Origin: Ilumatobacteraceae bacterium
GTDB taxonomy: Bacteria > Actinomycetota > Acidimicrobiia > Acidimicrobiales > Ilumatobacteraceae
Assembly: GCA_025456105.1 (NCBI GenBank)
Contig: JALOLG010000102.1
Location: 1-6,171, forward strand
Direction of reading: 5' to 3'
Length of the DNA stretch: 6,171 nucleotides
The notes beneath the pieces were generated by a model. It did no database searches. It was not told the origin of the DNA and saw only the letters and a list, made by a program, of their open reading frames with translations. The position numbers and the translations under genes were made by a program. Below, piece after piece: positions 1 through 4,799 of this stretch. Numbering within the stretch: position 1 is the stretch's first letter; every line of letters begins with the position of its first letter.

Positions 1-1
1 C

Positions 2-703
2 CCGGTCGCCGAGCTCGCCGACGCGCTCGCCGAGGTGGGTCAGCGCGTGGCGCTGCCACCCGGTGGGACGGTCGGCGGCGCGCTCGCCGTCGGCCGCAGC
101 CACATCACCCGGCTCGGCGACGGCCCCGCCCGCGATGCGGTGCTCCAGCTGCGGTACGTGTCGGCGCACGGTCGGGTCGTGAAGGCGGGCGGACCGACGG
201 TGAAGAACGTGAGCGGCTTCGACCTGTGCCGTCTCCTGGTGGGCTCACGCGGGACGCTCGGGTTCCTCGGCGAGGTGATGCTCCGCACCCGGCCGCGGCC
301 ACCCGTCGAGCAGTGGTTCGCCGGCGAGGCGGACCCGTTCGAGCTGCTCGCTCGCCTGTACCGACCGGGCTCGGTGCTGTGGGACGGCGACACGACGTGG
401 GTGCTGCTGCGCGGCACCGCTCGCGATGTCGAGGCCGAGGCGGCCCGACACGGCCTCGGGCCGGCGACACCGCCCGACCTGCCGACCGGCGGGAGGTGGT
501 CGCTGGCACCCCGCGAGCTGGTCACCCTGCCCGGCACCGGCCGGTTCGTCGCCGAGATGGGCGTGGGTGTCGTGCACCACGAGCGACCGGCGCCACCACG
601 ACCGGTCGATCCGGCGGTCGCGGCGCTGCACACCCGCCTCCGCGACGAGCTGGACCCCGATCGGCGGCTCAACCCCGGTGTCGAGGTCCTGGCGGGTGGC
701 TGA
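2..703 (+). CDS. glcE: Glycolate oxidase FAD-binding subunit GlcE-like, 5'-truncated by window edge
   Basis: This is the C-terminal 233 residues of an FAD-binding oxidoreductase. It is open from base 2, so the true start lies upstream. Family members are roughly 350-420 residues, so about a third is missing. What is seen: the FAD_binding_4 core signature GGTVGG at fragment residues 21-26, then KNVSGFD (68-74) and LLVGSRGTLG (78-87), the order typical of GlcE. The C-terminus ends in LDPDRRLNPG (217-226), typical of the vanillyl-alcohol-oxidase/GlcD superfamily. Known of the family: GlcE works with GlcD (FAD) and GlcF (iron-sulfur) to oxidise glycolate to glyoxylate, passing electrons to the respiratory chain. 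Inference: glcD probably lies just upstream. The GTG at 35 is an internal codon, because the coding frame continues upstream of it. The 3' end overlaps the phosphotransferase by 8 bases, implying co-transcription. The exact substrate (glycolate, lactate or another 2-hydroxy acid) cannot be fixed from this fragment. Confidence 0.9.
   Translation, partial: PVAELADALAEVGQRVALPPGGTVGGALAVGRSHITRLGDGPARDAVLQLRYVSAHGRVVKAGGPTVKNVSGFDLCRLLVGSRGTLGFLGEVMLRTRPRPPVEQWFAGEADPFELLARLYRPGSVLWDGDTTWVLLRGTARDVEAEAARHGLGPATPPDLPTGGRWSLAPRELVTLPGTGRFVAEMGVGVVHHERPAPPRPVDPAVAALHTRLRDELDPDRRLNPGVEVLAGG
683..686 (+). promoter_or_regulatory. Ribosome binding site for the phosphotransferase
   Basis: GAGG lies nine bases before the GTG at 696, inside the last codons of glcE. 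It supports GTG 696 as the start and translational coupling to glcE. Such a short purine run is common in GC-rich coding sequence, so this is supporting evidence only. Confidence 0.5.
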
Positions 704-1592
704 CCGCCCGTACGTCGACCAGCCCGTCGGCGACCCGACCGTCGCGAGCGCGGCGGCGCACCGAGCCGCGCAGGAGCTCGGTCTGACCGCGCCGGTCCTC
801 GTCCGCATCGGCATGAACGGCATCTTCCGGTGCGGCGACGTCGCGCTCCGCGTGGGGCGGCCCACGGCGGAGGCTGCATCAGCGATCGCGCTCGCCGGCG
901 CCCTCCGACAGCACGGCATCCGGGTGCCGCGACCGATGAGCGACCAGGCGGTGCGGGTCGGAGACGTGGTCGTGACCGCGTGGGAGCACGTCGAGCCCTC
1001 GGGCGGTGCCGTCGACTGGCGGGCGGTGGGGGAGATGCTGGCCGTGCTGCACCACCTCGACGTCTCGGTCGTGCCGCCGGGGTACCCGCTGCCCTCGCCC
1101 ACGTCGTTCCCGTGGTGGGACTTCGACGCGCTCATCGCCGAGGTGGCCGACGAGATCGACGAGGGGGCGCGCGACGGGCTCCGTGCGTGCATCGATCGGC
1201 ATCGCGACTGGCACCAGGTCGTCCGTCGCGACCCGTCCGTGTGCCACGGCGACGTGCATCCCGGGAACGTGCTCCAGACGACCTCGGGTCCGGTGCTGCT
1301 CGACTGGGACCTGCTGTGCATCGCCAACCCGGCGTGGGACCACGCGCCCATGCTCACCTGGGCCGAGCGCTGGGGTGGACCCCCCGGCGAGTACGAGGCG
1401 CTCGCCGAGGGCCTCGGCGCGGACCTGCGCGGCGACCCCGACGCCGCGGCGCTGGCGGAGCTGCGGCTCGTGGCGGCGACGGTGCTGCGCGTCCGAGCCG
1501 GGCGCACCGACCCGGCCGCCGCGGCAGAGGCCGAGCGACGGCTCCGTCTGTGGCGCGGTGAGGTCGATCCGCCCGTGTGGCGCGCGCAGTGA
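696..1592 (+). CDS. APH-fold phosphotransferase (aminoglycoside phosphotransferase/choline kinase-like family), substrate unknown
   Basis: A 298-residue small-molecule kinase-like protein. What is seen: the Brenner-type catalytic loop HGDVHPGN at residues 184-191 (catalytic Asp186, metal-binding Asn191) and LLDWD at 201-205, where Asp203 is the DFG-equivalent metal ligand. The N-lobe has IGMNGIFR (38-45) and ALRV (50-53) strands. The family normally has a lysine at or near the latter to hold the ATP phosphates; here it is Arg52. There is no lysine anywhere in the protein. GTG 696 is chosen because the frame further upstream lies wholly inside glcE, a GAGG precedes it, and the protein then has the usual family length. 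The 8-base overlap with glcE (696-703) suggests one transcript. Families with this fold phosphorylate aminoglycosides, choline, homoserine, methylthioribose or fructosamines. Nothing here identifies the substrate, so an antibiotic-resistance role should not be assumed. It ends 8 bases from the converging glycosylase gene. Confidence 0.85.
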   Translation: MADRPYVDQPVGDPTVASAAAHRAAQELGLTAPVLVRIGMNGIFRCGDVALRVGRPTAEAASAIALAGALRQHGIRVPRPMSDQAVRVGDVVVTAWEHVEPSGGAVDWRAVGEMLAVLHHLDVSVVPPGYPLPSPTSFPWWDFDALIAEVADEIDEGARDGLRACIDRHRDWHQVVRRDPSVCHGDVHPGNVLQTTSGPVLLDWDLLCIANPAWDHAPMLTWAERWGGPPGEYEALAEGLGADLRGDPDAAALAELRLVAATVLRVRAGRTDPAAAAEAERRLRLWRGEVDPPVWRAQ

Positions 1593-1600
1593 GGAGGCGC

Positions 1601-2407
1601 TCAGCCGGGCTGGTGGACCGGGCAGAAGTAGCAGGGCCGTCCGCCGACCTCGACGTGCTGGATCGGGGTGGCGCAGCGCAGGCAGCGGTCGCGGCGGTAC
1701 ACGTACGTGGCCTCCCGCCGCGGCACGCGCGCACCCGGAGCGAGCCCGAGCTCGGCGCGCGCCACCGTGACGATGCGGTTGGCCCGCACTCCGGCGCGCA
1801 GCATCCGGGTGGCCGTGTCCCAGAGCGAGTGCAGCTCGTCGGTGGTGCACGTCGCACCCGGTCGCAGCGGGTGGATCCCGTGCACGAACAGCAGCTCGGC
1901 CCGGTAGACGTTGCCGATGCCCGCCACGACCGCCTGGTCGAGCAGGAGGGCGCCGATCGCACGGCGGCTCCGCTGGAGCCGGGCCACTGCCAGCTCGGCA
2001 TCTCCGTCGGGGCGGAGCGGGTCGGGCCCGAGCCGGGCGACGATCGCGGCGCGGTCGGCGGGGTCGCCGACGCGGCAGTCGGTGGGTCCGGTGAGATCGA
2101 CCGTCACGTCGGGATCGTCACCGTCGAGCGGTCGCAGGCGCATGCGGACGGTCTCGCGGGCGGCTGGCTCGCCGCGGTGGATCCGGAGCTTGCCGAACAG
2201 GCCGAGGTGCACGTGGCCGACGCGGTCGCCCTCCCAGTGGAGGAACAGGTGCTTGCCGTAGGCCTCGACCGACTCGAGCACGGCGCCGTCGACGAGCCGG
2301 GCGTCGCCGGCGAAGCGCCCCTGCGGGCTGCTCACCGCGACGGCCCGCCCGCCGAGCACCCGCCCGAGGTCGCGAGCGATGCGGTGGATGGTGTGACCCT
2401 CGGGCAT
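1601..2407 (-). CDS. nei: Fpg/Nei-family DNA glycosylase/AP lyase (endonuclease VIII, Nei1-like)
   Basis: A 268-residue bifunctional base-excision-repair enzyme. It removes oxidised bases through Pro2 and then cleaves the abasic strand. What is seen: the N-terminus MPEGHTIHRIA, where Pro2 is the Schiff-base nucleophile and Glu3 the acid; GKHLF with Lys52; the helix-two-turn-helix DNA-binding region around 143-178 including QAVVAGIGNVYRAELL; and a C-terminal zinc finger with the DNA-contacting Arg257. The start must be the ATG at 2407 because Pro2 has to become the N-terminus. An in-frame start eight codons upstream would bury it. From memory the sequence closely resembles mycobacterial Nei1 (Rv2464c) over PEGHT, SSPQGRF, HVHLGL, IGALL and the finger. 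Oddity: the finger reads C-x2-C-x16-C-x2-H (Cys242, Cys245, Cys262, His265) where the usual fourth ligand is Cys. The gene diverges from glcF, and its 3' end is 8 bases from the phosphotransferase stop. Confidence 0.93.
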   Translation of the reverse strand: MPEGHTIHRIARDLGRVLGGRAVAVSSPQGRFAGDARLVDGAVLESVEAYGKHLFLHWEGDRVGHVHLGLFGKLRIHRGEPAARETVRMRLRPLDGDDPDVTVDLTGPTDCRVGDPADRAAIVARLGPDPLRPDGDAELAVARLQRSRRAIGALLLDQAVVAGIGNVYRAELLFVHGIHPLRPGATCTTDELHSLWDTATRMLRAGVRANRIVTVARAELGLAPGARVPRREATYVYRRDRCLRCATPIQHVEVGGRPCYFCPVHQPG

Positions 2408-2418
2408 GGCGCTCGTTG

Positions 2419-2424
2419 ACCCTA
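2419..2424 (-). promoter_or_regulatory. Putative -10 box for nei
   Basis: Read on the minus strand this is TAGGGT, matching the actinobacterial TAnnnT -10 pattern, 11 bases before the nei ATG at 2407. Transcription would start only about four bases before the ATG, so the mRNA would be nearly leaderless. I see no good -35 hexamer and no Shine-Dalgarno. The box overlaps the glcF -10 box by two bases. Confidence 0.45.
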
Positions 2425-2428
2425 CGAT
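2423..2428 (+). promoter_or_regulatory. Putative -10 box for glcF (leaderless start)
   Basis: TACGAT matches TAnnnT and ends eight bases before the GTG at 2437. Transcription would therefore begin at or within a base or two of the start codon. No ribosome binding site is visible before either candidate start, which fits a leaderless mRNA. It also argues for GTG 2437 over TTG 2416, since a TTG 2416 start would place this box inside the gene. No convincing -35 is seen. Confidence 0.5.
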
Positions 2429-2436
2429 CATCGGTC

Positions 2437-3588
2437 GTGACGCTCCACCTGGACGACGACGAGCTGTCGACGTGCGTGGGCTGCGGTCTCTGCCTGCCGC
2501 ACTGCCCGACCTATCGCGTCACCGGTGAGGAGGGTCGCTCGCCGCGAGGGCGGATCGACGCCATGCGTGCCGTCCAGTGGCGCAGCGCGCCGATCGACGA
2601 CCGCTTCGTCGAGTTCGTCGATTCCTGCGTCCAGTGCCGAGGGTGCGAACCGGCGTGCCCGAGCGGGGTCCCCTTCGGCCGGCTCATGGAGGGCACCCGG
2701 ACCGAGCTCGCCCGGGCGGGTCGGATCACCCCGTGGTGGCAGCGCCGCGGGCTCGACGCCCTCGCGCACCACCGGCTGGTCGCTCTCGGATCGACCGCGA
2801 TCGCCCTGGCCAACCGTGCTCGCATCGTCCCTCGGCGAGTGCGGATGGGCCCGCTCCCGGTGCGACGAGGTCCCCGGGTCGCGAGCACCGGCACCGACGT
2901 CTGGCTGTTCACCGGGTGCGTCATGGACGCCTGGTTCCGCCCGACGCACCGCGCGACGGTCGAGGTGCTCGGGGCCATGGGGGTCGGCGTCGCCGTGCCC
3001 GACCCCGGCGGCTGCTGCGGCGCCCTCCACGTGCACGCCGGTCTGCACGAGCGCGCGGGCGAGCTGGCGACGGCGGTGATGAGGTCGCTGCCGGGCGATG
3101 CGCCGGTGCTGGTCAACTCGGCTGGCTGCGGCGCGGCGCTGCTCGATGTGGGCCACCTCCTGGACACGCCCGACGCCGTGGCGTTCTCGGCACGGGTGCA
3201 CGACGTCCACGAGTGGATCGCGGCCCGTCGTGATCGACTGCCGGCTCCGGCCCGACACCTCGGTCGGGTGATCGTCCAGGACCCGTGCCACCTCCGGCAC
3301 GTGCAGCGGACGCACGCCGCGGTGCGGGAGGTGCTCGCGCCGGTCGCCGACCTCGTCGAGCTCGACGACGACGGGCTCTGCTGCGGTGCCGGCGGCGCGT
3401 TCTCGGCGCTCCACCCCGACCTCGCTGCATCCATCCGCGCCCGCAAGCTGGCGTCGATCGAGCGGGCGCGGCACACCGGAGACATCGCTGCGGTCGCGAG
3501 CGCGAACCCGGGGTGCGCGATGCACCTCGCCGCAGCGGGCGTCCCGGTGCGGCACCCGATGGACCTGCTCGCCGAGGCGCTGCGATGA
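2437..3588 (+). CDS. glcF: Iron-sulfur subunit GlcF-like (glycolate oxidase / CCG-domain oxidoreductase)
   Basis: A 383-residue electron-transfer subunit. What is seen: two N-terminal [4Fe-4S] ferredoxin motifs, C-x2-C-x2-C-x3-CP at Cys13/16/19/23 and again at Cys64/67/70/74. Two cysteine-rich CCG domains follow. The first has Cys161, CCG at 193-195 and Cys231; the second has Cys284 in DPCHLRH, CCG at 315-317 and Cys360 in NPGC. This order is the GlcF layout; LutA-type proteins have the CCG repeats but lack the N-terminal ferredoxin pair. Known of the family: it takes electrons from the GlcD/GlcE flavin subunits and delivers them to the membrane redox pool or to a partner protein. GTG 2437 is preferred over the in-frame TTG at 2416 because a -10-like box lies between them. 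The gene is separated from glcE by 1.7 kb, two genes and a change of strand. Its stop overlaps the next start as ATGA. An anaerobic glycerol-3-phosphate dehydrogenase C-type role is possible but less likely given glcE nearby. Confidence 0.9.
   Translation: MTLHLDDDELSTCVGCGLCLPHCPTYRVTGEEGRSPRGRIDAMRAVQWRSAPIDDRFVEFVDSCVQCRGCEPACPSGVPFGRLMEGTRTELARAGRITPWWQRRGLDALAHHRLVALGSTAIALANRARIVPRRVRMGPLPVRRGPRVASTGTDVWLFTGCVMDAWFRPTHRATVEVLGAMGVGVAVPDPGGCCGALHVHAGLHERAGELATAVMRSLPGDAPVLVNSAGCGAALLDVGHLLDTPDAVAFSARVHDVHEWIAARRDRLPAPARHLGRVIVQDPCHLRHVQRTHAAVREVLAPVADLVELDDDGLCCGAGGAFSALHPDLAASIRARKLASIERARHTGDIAAVASANPGCAMHLAAAGVPVRHPMDLLAEALR
3574..3577 (+). promoter_or_regulatory. Ribosome binding site for the 62-residue protein
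   Basis: GAGG lies seven bases before ATG 3585, inside the 3' end of glcF. It supports the ATGA-coupled start. Confidence 0.45.
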
Positions 3589-3773
3589 CGAGCCCCGACG
3601 AGCTCGCCCGCCGACTCGAAGCCATCGTGGAGGAGCTGGACGACCTGTCGTTCGAGCTGCTCCACGACGCCGCATCCTCCGGTGCCGGGGCTCGGCCGGC
3701 GGCCGATCGCACCGTGGCGCAGGCGCGCCGCGCCGTCGAGAAGGCGGCGGCGCTGCTGCGCACGCTCGAGTGA
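3585..3773 (+). CDS. Small helical protein of unknown function, coupled to glcF
   Basis: A 62-residue acidic/basic amphipathic protein that I do not recognise as a named family. The reading frame extends far upstream without a stop, but ATG 3585 is the sensible start. It forms an ATGA overlap with the glcF stop and has a GAGG seven bases upstream. Upstream of this point the frame is an arginine-rich shadow of glcF. Two helices are suggested by hydrophobic periodicity: about residues 4-30, with leucines and isoleucine spaced as in a coiled coil (ELARRLEAIVEELDDL), and about 40-61 (VAQARRAVEKAAALLRTL). A Ser/Gly/Ala-rich turn joins them. There is no signal peptide, cysteine or membrane segment. 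A helical hairpin that dimerises or binds a partner is plausible. The tight coupling suggests it is made together with GlcF, but no function should be assigned. The stop is three bases from the converging LOG gene. Confidence 0.7.
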   Translation: MTSPDELARRLEAIVEELDDLSFELLHDAASSGAGARPAADRTVAQARRAVEKAAALLRTLE

Positions 3774-3776
3774 GGA

Positions 3777-4799
3777 TCAGACCAGGTCGTTGAGGGCGTC
3801 GATCATCGAGCGCAGGTCGCCGTACCGGTGCTTGGCGAAGGCGAACGCCAGCCGGGGCAGCTCGAGCCGATCACCGTGGCGGCGCTCGACCGAGAACGGC
3901 TCGACCGCCCGGATCGAACCACGGGCGACGAGGTGGCCGAAGCGGTCGTTGAGCGCCGCCAGCTGGTCGGGGTCGGGCAGGCGACGCAGGCGGATCACCA
4001 GCTCGTCGCCGACGTAGCGGATCGAGTCGTAGTTGGCGTAGAAGCGGCGGATCTCCTCGACGGCCTCCTCGCACGACTCGGCGATCCGGTAGAGGCGGGT
4101 GTCGCTCTCCGAGACCAGGCCGCGGCTCACCAGCTGCTCGTGCACGAACGCGTCGACCCGCTCCCAGTAGGGATCGCCGGGCGCGTCGAGGAGCACGATC
4201 GGCACCGGGAGCCCCTTGCCGGTCTGGGTGAGGGTGAGCAGCTCGAAGGTCTCGTCGAGGGTGCCGAACCCGCCCGGCATGCACACGAACGCACGGCTCT
4301 CCTTCACGAGCATGAGCTTGCGCGTGAAGAAGTACTTCATGCTGACGTACTTCTCGTCGCCCGCGATGACGGGGTTGGCGCCCTGCTCGAACGGGAGGCG
4401 GATCGAGACGCCGATGCTCCGCTCGCGCCCCGCGCCCTCCATGCCGGCCTGCATGATCCCGGGTCCGGCCCCGGTGACCACCATCCAGCCGTCGTCGGCC
4501 AGCCGCGCGGCGAGTCGGCGGGTGAGCTCGTAGAGCGGGTCGAGGACCTGCGTGCGGGCCGAGCCGAACACCGTCACCTTCGGGACGTCGCGGTACGGGG
4601 CGAACATCGCGAACGCATCGCGCATCTCGGCGATCGAGGCGGTCGCGATCTTCAGGTCGAGCTGGTGGGGTGCATCGAGCAGGAGACCGATCGCCTCCGC
4701 CAGCAGGTCCTCGGCGACCCGGTTCTCGCCGTCGATTGCGAGATCGTTGAGGATCCGGCGCGCCTCGCTCCGGGCGGCGTCCGGTAGACCGGTGTCCAT
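3777..4799 (-). CDS. LOG-family Rossmann-fold protein (TIGR00730-like nucleotide phosphoribohydrolase), long form
   Basis: A 340-residue protein of the family often mislabelled 'lysine decarboxylase'. What is seen: the Rossmann core begins near residue 73 with VTVFGSAR (75-82). It continues with GAGPGIMQAG (110-119), the conserved RK pair at 160-161 and the hallmark PGGFGTLDE (175-183), in which Glu183 is the expected catalytic acid. Known of the family: LOG enzymes release a free base and ribose 5-phosphate from nucleoside monophosphates, including cytokinin nucleotides, and relatives act as general nucleotide nucleosidases. Simple LOG proteins are around 180-220 residues. This one has about 70 extra N-terminal residues, helical in pattern, and about 85 after the core. 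The C-terminal part (roughly 263-338) alternates strand-like and helix-like stretches and could be a small regulatory domain. ATG 4799 gives the full-length frame; a -10-like TAGAGT lies nine bases upstream. The start codon overlaps that of the divergent molybdoenzyme. Substrate specificity is unknown. Confidence 0.88.
   Translation of the reverse strand: MDTGLPDAARSEARRILNDLAIDGENRVAEDLLAEAIGLLLDAPHQLDLKIATASIAEMRDAFAMFAPYRDVPKVTVFGSARTQVLDPLYELTRRLAARLADDGWMVVTGAGPGIMQAGMEGAGRERSIGVSIRLPFEQGANPVIAGDEKYVSMKYFFTRKLMLVKESRAFVCMPGGFGTLDETFELLTLTQTGKGLPVPIVLLDAPGDPYWERVDAFVHEQLVSRGLVSESDTRLYRIAESCEEAVEEIRRFYANYDSIRYVGDELVIRLRRLPDPDQLAALNDRFGHLVARGSIRAVEPFSVERRHGDRLELPRLAFAFAKHRYGDLRSMIDALNDLV

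Noticed and set aside
40..1507. Long minus-strand open frames opposite glcE and the phosphotransferase (40-879, 245-1507)
   Set aside because: They are arginine/serine/proline/histidine-rich translations without any recognisable motif, lying opposite frames with clear FAD and kinase motifs. This is a normal by-product of very high GC.
696..1592. Aminoglycoside resistance gene
   Set aside because: The fold is shared by many metabolic kinases. The gene is coupled to glcE, matches local composition and has no mobile-element context.
1593..1612. Terminator between the convergent phosphotransferase and nei genes
   Set aside because: The gap is only 8 bases. The nearby CAGCCGGGCTG at 1602-1612 has five-base arms with a single base between them and no T tract.
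1577..2419. Plus-strand open frame opposite nei
   Set aside because: Low-complexity shadow of a gene whose own frame carries PEGHT, H2TH and zinc-finger motifs.
2408..2431. Upstream in-frame start for nei at 2431
   Set aside because: Fpg/Nei enzymes need Pro2 as the free N-terminus, so the start must be the ATG at 2407.
2416..2436. TTG at 2416 as the glcF start
   Set aside because: It would put the best -10-like box inside the coding region and has no ribosome binding site. GTG 2437 still leaves a complete N-terminus before the first cysteine motif.
2428..3675. Minus-strand open frames opposite glcF (2428-3675, 2511-3665)
   Set aside because: Composition is biased and motif-free, while the plus frame has all the expected iron-sulfur cysteines.
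3828..4787. Plus-strand open frame opposite the LOG gene
   Set aside because: Acidic, repetitive shadow sequence; the minus frame has the PGGFGTLDE signature.
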